Notes: generated by a model not told the origin, from the sequence alone. DNA of 64,000 nt from Cellulomonas edaphi (GCF_030362815.1 NZ_JAUCGR010000002.1:186001-250000); one strand, 5' to 3'; counted from the first letter of the stretch, positions 36,133 through 45,475 are shown. Program-made: numbers and translations.

Positions 36133-37530
36133 GTGCTCCCGGCCGACGACCGCAACGATCCCGCGTGGGTCGTCCTCGGGCGTGGCCCGGGTGGCATCGA
36201 CGACGCGCAGGACGCACCACGGACATGGCGCGTGTTCGGCCAGCTCGTCGCGGCGGCGGTGATCGTGCTGGTGGTCGTCGCCTTCCTCGGGCTCGCGGCG
36301 AGCCGTCGGATCGCCGAGCAGGAGTCGGTCAACGACGCGGCGCGGCGCACGGACCTCGTGGCCGACGCCATCGTGGGGCCCGTGCTCCAGGACGGCCTGC
36401 TGTCGCAGGAGCCGCAGGCCGTCGCGGCGCTCGACTCCGCCGTCCGCGCCGGCGTGCTGGGGGACGCCATCGTCCGCGTCAAGGTGTGGGACGCCGACGG
36501 GACCATCGTCTACTCCGACGAGCCGCGCCTCGGCGGGCGACGGTTCCCGCTCGGGGCGGACGAGCGCGAGGCGCTCGAGCACCCCAGCACCGAGGCCGAG
36601 GTCAGCGACCTCAGCGCCCCGGAGAACGTGTACGAGCGCGGCCAGGGCAAGCTGCTCGAGGTCTACCGTCCGGTGTGGACCCCCGGCGGCACGCCCCTGC
36701 TGTTCGAGACCTACAGCCGCTACGACGTCGTGACCGACCGCTCCGGCGCCCTGTGGCGCGGCTTCGCCGGCATCACGCTGACCAGCCTCCTGCTGTTCGT
36801 CGTGCTCATGCTGCCCGTGCTGTGGACGCTCGTGGATCGCCTGCGCCGCGCGCAGCGGTCGCGCGAGATCCTGCTCCAGCGCGCGGTGGAGGCGTCCGAC
36901 GAGGAGCGGCGCCGGATCGCGGCCACGCTGCACGACGGGGTCGTCCAGGAGCTCGCCGGCTCCTCCTTCGTCCTGGCGGGCGCGGCCGACCAGGCGGAGC
37001 GCTCGAGCGCTCCCGAGCTCGCCGTCCCGCTCCGCGAGGCTGCGGCGACGGTGCGCGCGAGCATCAAGGGCCTGCGCACGCTGCTGGTCGACATCTACCC
37101 CGCGAGCCTGGCGACGGCGGGCCTCGGCGCAGCGTTGACCGACCTGGTGGGCGGGCTCGCCGCCAGGGGGGTCGCGGTCCGGCTCGAGCTTCCTGACGGC
37201 GGCGTGCCGCACGCGTCCGACGAGCAGGACCGTCTCGTCTACCGCGTCGCGCAGGAGACCCTGCGCAATGCCGTCGCGCACGCCCACGCGTCCCTGGTGG
37301 TCGTGAGGCTGGACCACGTGGACGACGCTCTGGTGCTGACCGTCGAGGACGACGGTGTGGGCTTCGACGTCGCCGAGGCGCTGGCGGCCCCGCCCGAGGG
37401 ACACTTCGGCCTACGGCTGCTGGGCGACCTCGCGGCGTCGTCGGGCGCGCGCCTCGAGGTGAGCTCGTCGCGTGGGCAGGGGTGCCGGTGGCGACTCACC
37501 GCGCGAGAGACGGAGGGGACGCGTGCCTGA
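36133..37530 (+). CDS. Sensor histidine kinase (NarL-type, HisKA_3)
   Basis: A 465-residue sensor kinase. Two membrane helices (about residues 35-56 and 210-233) enclose an outside sensor domain of about 150 residues. The dimerisation box EERRRIAATLHDGVVQEL has the phospho-His, and the ATPase domain has ETLRNAVAHAHA (N box) and VEDDGVGFD (G1). I start at GTG 36133 because a TAGTGT -10 box lies 7 bases upstream; the open frame extends to 36040, overlapping the previous gene. It overlaps the response regulator by 8 bases. Confidence 0.9.
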   Translation: MLPADDRNDPAWVVLGRGPGGIDDAQDAPRTWRVFGQLVAAAVIVLVVVAFLGLAASRRIAEQESVNDAARRTDLVADAIVGPVLQDGLLSQEPQAVAALDSAVRAGVLGDAIVRVKVWDADGTIVYSDEPRLGGRRFPLGADEREALEHPSTEAEVSDLSAPENVYERGQGKLLEVYRPVWTPGGTPLLFETYSRYDVVTDRSGALWRGFAGITLTSLLLFVVLMLPVLWTLVDRLRRAQRSREILLQRAVEASDEERRRIAATLHDGVVQELAGSSFVLAGAADQAERSSAPELAVPLREAAATVRASIKGLRTLLVDIYPASLATAGLGAALTDLVGGLAARGVAVRLELPDGGVPHASDEQDRLVYRVAQETLRNAVAHAHASLVVVRLDHVDDALVLTVEDDGVGFDVAEALAAPPEGHFGLRLLGDLAASSGARLEVSSSRGQGCRWRLTARETEGTRA

Positions 37531-38194
37531 CGACGAGATCACCGTGCTGCTCGCCGACGACCACCACCTCGTCCGCTCCGGCCTGACCTCGCTGGTCGAC
37601 AGCGCGAGCGGGCTGCGGGTGATCGGCCAGGCGGGCGACGGCGCCGAGGCCGTGGCCCTGGCGGCCGGGCTGCAGCCCGACGTCATCCTCATGGACCTCT
37701 CGATGCCGGTGCTCGACGGGGTCGAGGCGACGCGACGCATCGTGGCGGCCCAGCCGGACGTCGCCGTCGTGGTGCTCACCTCCTTCTCGGACACGGCGCG
37801 GGTCGACGAGGCGCTCTCGGCGGGGGCGATCGGCTACCTCCTCAAGGACTGCGAGCCCAGCGACCTCGTCGCCGCCGTCCGCTCGGCCGCGCGTGGTCAC
37901 GCTCCGCTCGACCCGCGGGTGGCCAGAGCGCTCCTGCCCGCCCGCACCACGTCGCCCGTCGACGGTCTCAGCGCCCGCGAGCGCCAGGTGCTGGACCTGC
38001 TGGCGCAGGGGATGGCGAACAAGCAGATCGCCCGGTCGCTCGGCATCGCCGAGCGCACCGTCAAGGTGCACGTGGGCCACGTGTTCCGGCACCTCGGGGT
38101 CGCGGATCGCACCAGTGCCGCCCTGTGGGCCAAGGAGCACCTGGCGGCCGAGCTGCGGCCCGGATCGCGCACCCGTCCCGGGAGCGAGGGATGA
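37523..38194 (+). CDS. NarL/LuxR-family response regulator
   Basis: A 223-residue regulator: a receiver domain with the acidic pair in LLADDHH and phospho-Asp in DVILMDLSMPVLDG, then a LuxR-type helix-turn-helix (LSARERQVLDLLAQGMANKQ followed by IARSLGIAERTVKVHVG). GTG 37523 has GGAGGGG 7 bases upstream. It is the cognate partner of the overlapping kinase and is coupled to the stress-protein gene by an ATGA overlap. Confidence 0.94.
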   Translation: MPDDEITVLLADDHHLVRSGLTSLVDSASGLRVIGQAGDGAEAVALAAGLQPDVILMDLSMPVLDGVEATRRIVAAQPDVAVVVLTSFSDTARVDEALSAGAIGYLLKDCEPSDLVAAVRSAARGHAPLDPRVARALLPARTTSPVDGLSARERQVLDLLAQGMANKQIARSLGIAERTVKVHVGHVFRHLGVADRTSAALWAKEHLAAELRPGSRTRPGSEG

Positions 38195-38700
38195 GCACGG
38201 CTCGGTCGCGCGGCTGGTCCGGCCCCACGCCCGCGGAGGTCGTGGTGGTGGGGGTGCACGCCGGCCAGGACGCGCGCGTCGTCGACTCCGCGGCGGACCT
38301 CGCGGCCCGGCTGGGCGCCGGGCTGGTGGCCGTGTGGGTGGACCCGGGCCACATGGTCGTGGGGCGCGAGGCGGACGGCACGCTCGACCTGACGCCCGTC
38401 GATCCCGACGACGACGACGTCCTCGGCCAGATCGAGGCCGCCGACGAGCTCGCCGAGCGGATCGGCCGGCACCTGGCGGGCGCCGGCACCACGTGGCGGT
38501 TCGTGTACGCGGCCGGCGAGGTCGCGTCCGAGCTCGCGCGCGTGAGTGCGCAGCACCCGACCGTGTACGTCGTCGTCGGGTCGCGGCGTCCCGGCCTCAC
38601 GGGCTGGGTGAACGAGGCGATCGGCGGCTCGGTGGCCGGGCGTCTCGCGCACACCCAGCCGGTCCCGGTGGTCGTCGTCCCCCTGGCGCCGAGCCGATGA
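38191..38700 (+). CDS. Universal stress protein family (UspA-like)
   Basis: A 169-residue single-domain USP-type protein. VVVVGVHAGQDARVVDSAADL opens the alpha/beta fold, and the C-terminal VVVGSRRPGLTGWVNEAIG...SVAGRLAHTQPVPVVVV carries the GX2GX9G nucleotide-binding pattern, so ATP binding is plausible. It resembles the KdpD-type USP subgroup. It overlaps the response-regulator stop and the first fluC gene. Confidence 0.85.
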   Translation: MSTARSRGWSGPTPAEVVVVGVHAGQDARVVDSAADLAARLGAGLVAVWVDPGHMVVGREADGTLDLTPVDPDDDDVLGQIEAADELAERIGRHLAGAGTTWRFVYAAGEVASELARVSAQHPTVYVVVGSRRPGLTGWVNEAIGGSVAGRLAHTQPVPVVVVPLAPSR

Positions 38701-39134
38701 CGGCCCGGCACCACATGAACCCGGCGCTCGTCGCGATCGTCGCGGCCGGAGGAGCGGTGGGCAGCGCGGCCCGCTACGGGGTGAGCCACGCGCTGCCCGC
38801 CCAGCACGGCCTGCCCGTGGGCACGCTCGTCGAGAACCTGCTCGGTGCGTTCCTGCTGGGCGCCCTGCTCGAGGCGCTCCTGCGCAAGGGACCGGAGGAC
38901 GACCGACGGCGCAGGCTCCGGCTCGGACTGGGCACCGGCGTGCTCGGCGGATTCACTACGTACTCGGCGCTCGCCCTCGAGGTCGAGCGGCTCTGGAGCG
39001 GCGGTGACGTCCCGCTCGCGGTCGGCTACGGGCTCGGCACTGTCGTGCTCGGGTTCGTGACGGCGACGCTGGGTGTCGTGGTGGGTGCGCGGCGTGCCGC
39101 GGGGCGCGCCGCTCCCGACGGAGGAGCCGAGTGA
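38697..39134 (+). CDS. Fluoride exporter FluC (CrcB), subunit 1
   Basis: A 145-residue Fluc/CrcB channel protein with four membrane helices. The pore Asn is in VENLLGAFLLG, and the GGFTTYSALALEVERL motif carries the pore aromatic and Ser/Thr track. Fluc channels are dimers that let fluoride leak out of the cell. It overlaps the USP stop (ATGA) and the second fluC gene (GTGA), so the two subunits probably form a heterodimer. Confidence 0.93.
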   Translation: MTARHHMNPALVAIVAAGGAVGSAARYGVSHALPAQHGLPVGTLVENLLGAFLLGALLEALLRKGPEDDRRRRLRLGLGTGVLGGFTTYSALALEVERLWSGGDVPLAVGYGLGTVVLGFVTATLGVVVGARRAAGRAAPDGGAE

Positions 39135-39502
39135 TCGTCCTGCTGGTGAGCCTGCTGGGCGGGCTCGGCGCGGCGACCAGGTTCGTCGTCGACGGCTGGA
39201 TCCGGAGCCGGACCACGGGCGGGCTGCCCGTCGCGACCATGGCGATCAACGTCACCGGCTCGCTGCTCATCGGCTTCCTCGCCGGCGGCCTCGCGTCCGG
39301 TGCGCTCGATCCCGACGCGTACGTCGTCGCGGCGACCGGCTTCTGCGGCGGCTACACCACCTTCTCCACGGCGAGCATGGAGACCGTCCGACTCGCACAG
39401 GAGGGCGCCTACCGCCGCGCCCTGGTGGCCGGGCTCGGCACCCTGCTGCTGACGGTGCTCGCGGCGGCGGCCGGCGTGGGCGTCGCGACCGCGCTCCTCT
39501 AA
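39131..39502 (+). CDS. Fluoride exporter FluC (CrcB), subunit 2
   Basis: A 123-residue Fluc/CrcB protein, a little shorter than subunit 1, with four helices. INVTGSLLIGFLAG and GFCGGYTTFSTASME are the family motifs. It starts at GTG 39131 in a GTGA overlap. Its stop codon TAA (39500-39502) is also the start of a TAACCT -10 box for the antiporter gene. Confidence 0.93.
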   Translation: MIVLLVSLLGGLGAATRFVVDGWIRSRTTGGLPVATMAINVTGSLLIGFLAGGLASGALDPDAYVVAATGFCGGYTTFSTASMETVRLAQEGAYRRALVAGLGTLLLTVLAAAAGVGVATALL

Positions 39503-39505
39503 CCT
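39500..39505 (+). promoter_or_regulatory. -10 box for the antiporter, overlapping the fluC stop codon
   Basis: TAACCT, 34 bases before the antiporter ATG. It would give a short leader that includes the GGAGG at 39530-39534. The TAA is the fluC stop. Confidence 0.45.
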
Positions 39506-39539
39506 GCGGCAAGGGACCCGACGAACCGGAGGTGGGCCG

Positions 39540-41273
39540 ATGGATGCGGCGCTCGTGCTGGCGATCGGCGTGGTCGCCGTCGTCGCGGTCAACGCCTGGG
39601 CCCGGCGCGTCGGGGTCGCGGCGCCGCTGATCCTCGTGGCGGTCGGCGTCGCGGTGAGCTTCCTGCCGTTCGTCGCGCCGGTCGAGATCGAGCCCGAGTG
39701 GATCCTCGCGGGCGTGCTGCCACCGCTGCTCTACTCGGCGGCCGTGTCCATGCCGACCATGGACTTCCGGCGGGACTTCGGCACGATCGGCGGCCTGTCG
39801 GTCACGCTCGTCGTCCTGACGTCCGTCGCGCTCGGCTACTTCTTCGCCTGGGTCATCCCCGACATCGGCCTCGCCACCGGCATCGCGCTCGGGGCGGTCG
39901 TCAGTCCCACCGACGCGGTCGCCACGTCGATCGTCAGACGTCTGGGCGTCCCGCCACGGGTGGTGACCGTGCTCGAGGGAGAGAGCCTGCTCAACGACGC
40001 GTCCGCGCTAGTGATCCTGCGCTCGGCCATCGCCGCGACGGCGGCGAGCGTGTCGCTCTGGGGAGTCGCCGGCGACTTCCTCGCGTCGATCGCGATCGCG
40101 GTGGTCGTCGGCGCGGTCGTCGGGGTGCTGAACCTGCGGATCCGCGCCGCCCTGCACGACGCCCCGGCATCGACGGCCATCTCGTTCATCACGCCGTTCG
40201 TCGCGTTCGCCCCCGCCGAGCACCTCGGCGCGAGCGGGTTGGTGGCGGCCGTCACGGCGGGCCTCATCACCGGGCAGGGGTCGGCGAGGTACCTGCGCGC
40301 GCAGGACAGGCTGTCGGAGCGCACCAACTGGGCGACGGTGGAGGTGCTGCTCGAGGGCGCCGTCTTCCTCACGATGGGCCTGCAGCTGTTCGGCTTCGTC
40401 GACGAGGTGCGGGCGGAGCACGACTCCGTCTGGAGCGCGGTCTGGCTCGGTGCCGCGGCCGTCGCGATCGCCCTGGTGCTGCGGACCGGCTACGTGGGCA
40501 CCATCCTGTGGGCCGGCCGGCGCCGCTCCCGCCGGGATCCCGACGAGCTGCGGGCGCGCGTCGCTCAGGGCGAAGAGCTCTTCCGCCGCCAGGACGAGCA
40601 TCCCGAGCTGCAGCGGGGCCGGTCCGACCCCGAGCGCCTCGCGCGGAGGCGGGAGACGTGGATGCGGCGGGTCACCGTGCGCCTCGCGGACCTCGACTAC
40701 CTCTCCGCCCAGCCCTTGCGCCGGCGCGAGGGAGCGGTGCTGGTGTGGGCCGGGATGCGGGGGGCGGTCACCGTGGCCGCGGCCCAGTCGCTCCCGGTGG
40801 GCACGCCCCAGCGCTCCCTGCTCATCCTCGTCGCCTTCGTCGCCGCGGGTGGGAGCCTGCTCGTCCAGGGCGGCAGCCTCTCGTGGGTGGTGCGGCGCCT
40901 CGGGCTGGGCGGGCACGACCAGGGTGACGAGGAGGAGCGTGCGCGCCTGCTCGCGGCGATGGCAGAGGCATCGATCGCCGTCGTGGACGACCCGGGGCTG
41001 CGGCGGCCGGACGGCTCGGCCTACACCCCGCAGGTGCTGGCGTTGACGCGCAAACGGGCGGTGTTCGAGCAGGACGAGGACAAGCGCGAGCAGAGCCGCC
41101 AGTTCAGCGACGAGGTGCACGACCTGTCGCTGCAGATCATCGCGGCCCAGCGCGACGTCCTGCTGGAGGCGCGCGCGCTCGGCACGTTCAGCTCGGCGGC
41201 ACTCACCTCGGCGCTCGGGGTGCTCGATGCGGACCAGATCCGCATCGAGCTCAAGGGCGGGGGAGGCGAGTAG
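39540..41273 (+). CDS. CPA1-family Na+/H+ antiporter
   Basis: A 577-residue monovalent cation:proton antiporter of the NhaP/CPA1 type. About 12 helices; the ion-site motif is ALGAVVSPTDAVATS with LEGESLLNDASALV following. A cytoplasmic insertion of about 90 residues (330-420, charged) splits the last helices, and an acidic/helical cytoplasmic tail of about 100 residues closes the protein. GGAGG lies 6 bases before the ATG. It converges with the lipase gene with one base between stop codons. Confidence 0.92.
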   Translation: MDAALVLAIGVVAVVAVNAWARRVGVAAPLILVAVGVAVSFLPFVAPVEIEPEWILAGVLPPLLYSAAVSMPTMDFRRDFGTIGGLSVTLVVLTSVALGYFFAWVIPDIGLATGIALGAVVSPTDAVATSIVRRLGVPPRVVTVLEGESLLNDASALVILRSAIAATAASVSLWGVAGDFLASIAIAVVVGAVVGVLNLRIRAALHDAPASTAISFITPFVAFAPAEHLGASGLVAAVTAGLITGQGSARYLRAQDRLSERTNWATVEVLLEGAVFLTMGLQLFGFVDEVRAEHDSVWSAVWLGAAAVAIALVLRTGYVGTILWAGRRRSRRDPDELRARVAQGEELFRRQDEHPELQRGRSDPERLARRRETWMRRVTVRLADLDYLSAQPLRRREGAVLVWAGMRGAVTVAAAQSLPVGTPQRSLLILVAFVAAGGSLLVQGGSLSWVVRRLGLGGHDQGDEEERARLLAAMAEASIAVVDDPGLRRPDGSAYTPQVLALTRKRAVFEQDEDKREQSRQFSDEVHDLSLQIIAAQRDVLLEARALGTFSSAALTSALGVLDADQIRIELKGGGGE

Positions 41274-41274
41274 C

Positions 41275-42849
41275 TCACGCCTGGTCGAGCGTCGCCCGGG
41301 GGCGTACCTCGAGCGTGACGGCGGCATCGGCGCCGAGCAGGGTGCGGGCGCCCACGGGCACCGGTACCCGGACGCGCCAGCTGCGCGGTGCGGGCTCCTC
41401 GTCGGACAGCGGCACGTCCCGCGCCGGGTCGGGCGCCCAGTCACGGATCGCGCTCGGCAGCGTCGAGCCCCACACGCCCCACGTGGCCGGCTTGCCGTCC
41501 GCTCCCTGGCCGATGTCCACGACCAGCACGTCCGCCCAGTCCGCGGTCTGCTCGAGGTGGTCCACGAACGACAGCAGCCCGCGCTTCTTGCGCAGCGACA
41601 GCAGGGACAGGCGCAGCACGTGCCGCATCGTCGCGGCGCGCGCGCCCGTGGCGTCGGTCGGCCGCGTGGCGTCCGACGCGAGGTAGGTGTGGACCAGCGG
41701 GACGGGGGTGCCCACCGAGTCCCCGACCGGGCGCCGCTCGATCTGGATGGGGCACAGGTGCGCGGCGCTCTGCTCGTGCAGGGTCACGGGCAGCCCGCGG
41801 ATCGAGAGCGCCGCGTCGAGCTGCCAGATGGTGTCGTCGTCGGGCGCGCCCTGGATGTCGAGGCCCGTCAGGCTCGCCACCACCTCGAGGTCACCGAACA
41901 GGAACCGGCGCAGGTTCTGGTAGCCCTCCTCGGAGTTGACGATCCCGTACCGACCCGAGTGGCTGCGATGCACGAACGCTCGCGGGGTGTCGCGCACGTA
42001 GGCGTTGTCGATCTGCACCAGCCCGTCGCTCCGCGCGCCCACCGCCTTGGCGGACAGACCCTTCGCCACGTCGTAGTCGTCGGAGTCGGTGCCCACGAGG
42101 CAGAAGAGACGGTCGTGCGGGAAGCCACCCGCCGGCATGACGGTTGCGTCGAACGCACCGTCCGGCACCGCGACCGTGGTCGGTGTCAGGTACTCCTTCA
42201 TCCGCGCGGGGCCGAAGATGTCCGCGCCCTGCAGCCCCGTCGCGTCCCGGAGCTTCTCCAGGAGCCCGAAGCCGATCGCGAACTCGATGCCACCGTGCGG
42301 CGTGGCGTACGTGAAGACGCGGTCGACGAGCGCCGAGGCTGAGTCGAGCGCACCGCCGATCGCCGGGTGGTCCGGGATCGCCTGTTGCAGCAGGGAACGC
42401 ACCACGAGGCCGCCCATCGAGTGTGCGACGAGGAAGACGCGAGGCGCGCCCGTCTGCTTGCGCACCAGGAGCACGAGGTCGAGCAGCGACCGCGCGGCCG
42501 CCTCGATCGAGAACGCGTTCGGGTCCTTGGTGAGCAGCGGTGCGAACTCGTCGTAGAAGCGGTGCACCCAGATGGACGCCGCCGGGACCGACCCGGCGTC
42601 CTGGTCGGCGAGGTAGGCGGACTGGTTGCCATGCACCAGCAGCTGGTAGCCCTGGTCGCCCATGAGCCGTAGCAGCGGGCTCTCGAACTGGTGGAAGGCC
42701 GGGCGGTCGGCGCCGTCGACGCGGACCTGCACCGAGCCCTCGTTGAATCCGTAGAACGGGTCACCGACCGCGTTGTCGATGCCCGCTGGACCGCCGGCGA
42801 AGCCGCGCACGTAGATGACGGGAAGCCTGCCGTCGCCGGGATACGCCAC
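41275..42849 (-). CDS. Alpha/beta-hydrolase, lipase-like
   Basis: A 524-residue cytosolic protein without a signal peptide. It has a lipase-type nucleophile elbow VFLVAHSMGGLVVRSLL near residue 145, a likely oxyanion-side PVIYVRGFAGGP at the N-terminus, and a candidate catalytic His in VHRSHSGRYG around residue 294. The last 200 residues form a separate region of unknown fold. Substrate unknown. The GTG at 42849 follows GAGGAGA. Confidence 0.8.
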   Translation of the reverse strand: MAYPGDGRLPVIYVRGFAGGPAGIDNAVGDPFYGFNEGSVQVRVDGADRPAFHQFESPLLRLMGDQGYQLLVHGNQSAYLADQDAGSVPAASIWVHRFYDEFAPLLTKDPNAFSIEAAARSLLDLVLLVRKQTGAPRVFLVAHSMGGLVVRSLLQQAIPDHPAIGGALDSASALVDRVFTYATPHGGIEFAIGFGLLEKLRDATGLQGADIFGPARMKEYLTPTTVAVPDGAFDATVMPAGGFPHDRLFCLVGTDSDDYDVAKGLSAKAVGARSDGLVQIDNAYVRDTPRAFVHRSHSGRYGIVNSEEGYQNLRRFLFGDLEVVASLTGLDIQGAPDDDTIWQLDAALSIRGLPVTLHEQSAAHLCPIQIERRPVGDSVGTPVPLVHTYLASDATRPTDATGARAATMRHVLRLSLLSLRKKRGLLSFVDHLEQTADWADVLVVDIGQGADGKPATWGVWGSTLPSAIRDWAPDPARDVPLSDEEPAPRSWRVRVPVPVGARTLLGADAAVTLEVRPRATLDQA

Positions 42850-42939
42850 CGTGGTCTCCTCGCGTCGCTGCGGGCGCCCGCGGGTGGCCGACGCCGTCGT
42901 GGACCAGGATCCTCGTCGGCGCCTTCAGATACCACGGTC

Positions 42940-42972
42940 GCGGCGCACGGGCCCGTGCGGCCCGTGCGCCGC
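42940..42972 (-). terminator. Terminator after the secreted-protein gene
   Basis: A perfect 13-base-pair GC stem (42940-42952 with 42960-42972) and a 7-base loop, 5 bases past the stop of the minus-strand gene at 42978. It separates that gene from the lipase gene. Confidence 0.75.
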
Positions 42973-42977
42973 ACCGA

Positions 42978-43823
42978 TCACCTGGCGCGGACCGCCACGG
43001 ATGCCGAGGCCTGCCGCTGCAGGTGGCTCGTCGCCTGGGAGACCACGCGGTAGGAGCCCGACTTCTTGACCTTCACCGAGGTCGCCCAGCGGCCGTTCGT
43101 GCCGACCTTCGCCGCCTTGACGTCCTTCCAGCTGCTCGTGCCCTTGGCCTTGAACTGCACGACGACCTTGGTGCCCCGGGGTGCGGCGCGCCACTTGTAC
43201 GCGACCTTCGCGGTCGCCTTCTGGTAGGTGACCGTGCCGTTGAGGCGAATCGCGTGGCCCTTGGCCACCGCGGTGGCCGACGCGTGCGGCGTGGTGGTGC
43301 GCACGTCGCTCTGGATGAACCCGGTGGCCCGCACGGTGAAGTCGGCGTCGACGTCCAGCGCGTCGTTGAGCGCGTAGCGGTAGGCGACGACCTGCGCGCT
43401 CACCTTGCACGCGCCGGAGGTCACGTAGTGGCCGATCGTCGTGGTGGTGGAGCGGTTGGTGGTGAACGACATCGGGATCGTGGTGGTGCCCGACCCCGCG
43501 CGCGCGGCGGACGTCTGCTGCCACGTGCAGCTGTTCGCACCCGTGATGCGGATGGTCGCGTACCACTTCACGGGCAGCACGCCGTAGTCGTGCCCGTTCA
43601 GCACGTCGTGGGCCGCGGCGGGAGTGTGCACCTTGAGCGTGATCCAGTGCTTGTCGCCCACCTTGCCGAGGCGGTTCTTCACGTCGTGGACGATGAGCTT
43701 GGCGCTCACGCCCTGCGAGGTCGCCCGCGTGGTGTGGGTGGTCGCGTCGGCGGTGGCAGCGGCCAGCCCGAGGCCGAGAGCTGCGGCGATCGAGGCGGCG
43801 ACGATGCGTGCGGGTGTGCGCAT
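42978..43823 (-). CDS. Secreted beta-rich protein of unknown function
   Basis: A 281-residue protein with a signal peptide (MRTPARIVAASIAAALGLGL, with cleavage near ATADA). The mature part is Thr/Val/Ala/Lys-rich with two cysteines (TWQQ and SGACK regions) and a C-terminal Ig-like segment of about 80 residues (GTVTYQKATAKVAYKW to GSYRVV) of the kind found in many actinobacterial surface proteins. No catalytic motif. A hairpin terminator follows. Confidence 0.75.
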   Translation of the reverse strand: MRTPARIVAASIAAALGLGLAAATADATTHTTRATSQGVSAKLIVHDVKNRLGKVGDKHWITLKVHTPAAAHDVLNGHDYGVLPVKWYATIRITGANSCTWQQTSAARAGSGTTTIPMSFTTNRSTTTTIGHYVTSGACKVSAQVVAYRYALNDALDVDADFTVRATGFIQSDVRTTTPHASATAVAKGHAIRLNGTVTYQKATAKVAYKWRAAPRGTKVVVQFKAKGTSSWKDVKAAKVGTNGRWATSVKVKKSGSYRVVSQATSHLQRQASASVAVRAR

Positions 43824-43928
43824 GAGGTGGTATCTCCCCTGGTGACGTGCGTGGACAGAAGGGTGTCTACCAGGTCGAGCGCGACGAATGTGCCTCAGGC
43901 ACGCGTGACGAGACGTTTCGGACGAAAG

Positions 43929-44414
43929 TCAGCCGCTGACCGGGTGAACGGAGCCACCCGTGATGCGCACCAGCTCGTCGAACGTGGTGGGGAACACCGT
44001 GTGGGGCGTGCCCGCCGCGGCCCAGATCCGTGCGTGCTCGGCCAGCGCCTCGTCGACCACCGTCTCCAGGGGGCTCGGGTGCCCGACGGGGGCGACGCCG
44101 CCGATCGCCTGCCCCGTGGACGCGCGCACCTGCTCGGGCGTCGCGCGATCGATCGACGTGCGGCCGAGCCGCCGCGCGAGGCCCAAGGTGTCCACCCGGT
44201 GCCGCCCGCTGGTCATGACCAGCAGCGGGCGCCCGTCCGACCAGAACACGAGGCTGTTGGCGATGGCCCCGACCTCGCAGCCGAGCGCGGCGGCGGCCAT
44301 CGCGGCCGTCGCGGCCGACTCCGGCAGGCTCACCACCGCACCACGGACGCCTGCGCTGGTCAGCGCGTCGGCGACCAGCTGCGTGCGGGGCGGAAGGGGC
44401 GTGGTCTCGGTCAC
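43929..44414 (-). CDS. YbaK/EbsC-type aminoacyl-tRNA deacylase-like protein
   Basis: A 161-residue protein of the YbaK/ProX fold. The conserved lysine of Cys-tRNA(Pro) deacylases is not evident, while GRHRVDTLGLARRLGRTSID and GGVAPVGHPSPLETVVDE match the wider family. It may trans-edit a mischarged tRNA; the substrate is not known. The GTG at 44414 overlaps the pirin stop (GTGA), so the two are expressed together. Confidence 0.85.
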   Translation of the reverse strand: MTETTPLPPRTQLVADALTSAGVRGAVVSLPESAATAAMAAAALGCEVGAIANSLVFWSDGRPLLVMTSGRHRVDTLGLARRLGRTSIDRATPEQVRASTGQAIGGVAPVGHPSPLETVVDEALAEHARIWAAAGTPHTVFPTTFDELVRITGGSVHPVSG

Positions 44415-45388
44415 GAGCCGATCATGCCCGACCGCCCGCGCCTGCGGGGCTGAAGTCGCACGTTCGGCAGGTCGGGCGCGGGGATCCGCACGCCGTCGTG
44501 CCCCGCCACCTCCCCGAACCGGTCGGCGTGGTCCGCCGACGACCACGCCTCGCGTGCGGCGGCGATGTCGGCGTGCGTGCGACCGACGAAGTTCCACCAC
44601 ATCACGAGGTCGTGCTCGAACCGCGCGCCGCCGAGCAGCAGCACCCGGGCACCGGCCTGCGTGCCGACGTCGAGCTCGTCGCGGCCGTCGCCCAGGTACA
44701 GCACGGGGCCCGGGCCCACATCCACCCCCGCGACGCGCGCCGAGCCCTCGAGCACGAGCACGGCGTGCTCGAAGGTCGGGTCGAGCGGCACGCGACCCTC
44801 CGCCGCGGCCTCGAGCGCCAGGTCGGCGCCGACGAGCGCCGTGTGGACGCGTGCGGGGGAGCGCAGGCCGTCGATCTCGCCGATGAACACCGTGGCGGCG
44901 ACGCCGGGCGCGCGCCACACCGGCAGGTCGGTCACCTGCTCGAAGGCGGGAGGGCCGTCGGCCGCGCCGTCGGGGAGCGCGAGCCACAGCTGAACGGCGT
45001 GCAGGAGCGGCTCCGACCCGACCGAGAACTCCGAGTGCGAGACGCTGTGGCCCGCCGTCATGAGGTTGAGCTGGCCAGGGCGCACGAGCACGTCCGAGCC
45101 GAGGCTGTCGCGATGGCGGATCTCGCCGGCCACGGGCCACGTGACGGTCTGCAGCCCGGTGTGCGGGTGCGGCAGGACCCGCATGTCCACGTGCTGCGGG
45201 CCGAACTCGTCGAGGAAGCACCACGCCCCCACCATGGGCAGCTCCCGCTGCGGGAGCGTGCGGCGCACCTGCATGGCGCGCAGCCCACCGAGCGGGACCT
45301 CGCGCGGCTCGTACAGCTCCGTGACGGGGCCGGTGACCCCGTGCGCCCCGCACAGCTCCGGGGCCGGCCGTGCCTCGAGGTTCGTCAT
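44411..45388 (-). CDS. Pirin-family cupin protein
   Basis: A 325-residue pirin-like bicupin. The N-terminal metal site is in MRVLPHPHTGLQTVTWPVAGE with His residues, and GHSVSHSEFS follows. Pirins bind iron; some show quercetinase activity, others act as redox sensors. The start is ATG 45388; an upstream in-frame ATG at 45427 adds 13 residues not seen in the family. It diverges from the sigma-like gene. Confidence 0.92.
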   Translation of the reverse strand: MTNLEARPAPELCGAHGVTGPVTELYEPREVPLGGLRAMQVRRTLPQRELPMVGAWCFLDEFGPQHVDMRVLPHPHTGLQTVTWPVAGEIRHRDSLGSDVLVRPGQLNLMTAGHSVSHSEFSVGSEPLLHAVQLWLALPDGAADGPPAFEQVTDLPVWRAPGVAATVFIGEIDGLRSPARVHTALVGADLALEAAAEGRVPLDPTFEHAVLVLEGSARVAGVDVGPGPVLYLGDGRDELDVGTQAGARVLLLGGARFEHDLVMWWNFVGRTHADIAAAREAWSSADHADRFGEVAGHDGVRIPAPDLPNVRLQPRRRGRSGMIGS

Positions 45389-45475
45389 GGGACCACTCTG
45401 CCTGACGTCCGCCGTCGTGGGGCCCACCGGCGGACCTCACGCACCGGGCGGCCCGCGCGTCTGCACACTGTGAGG

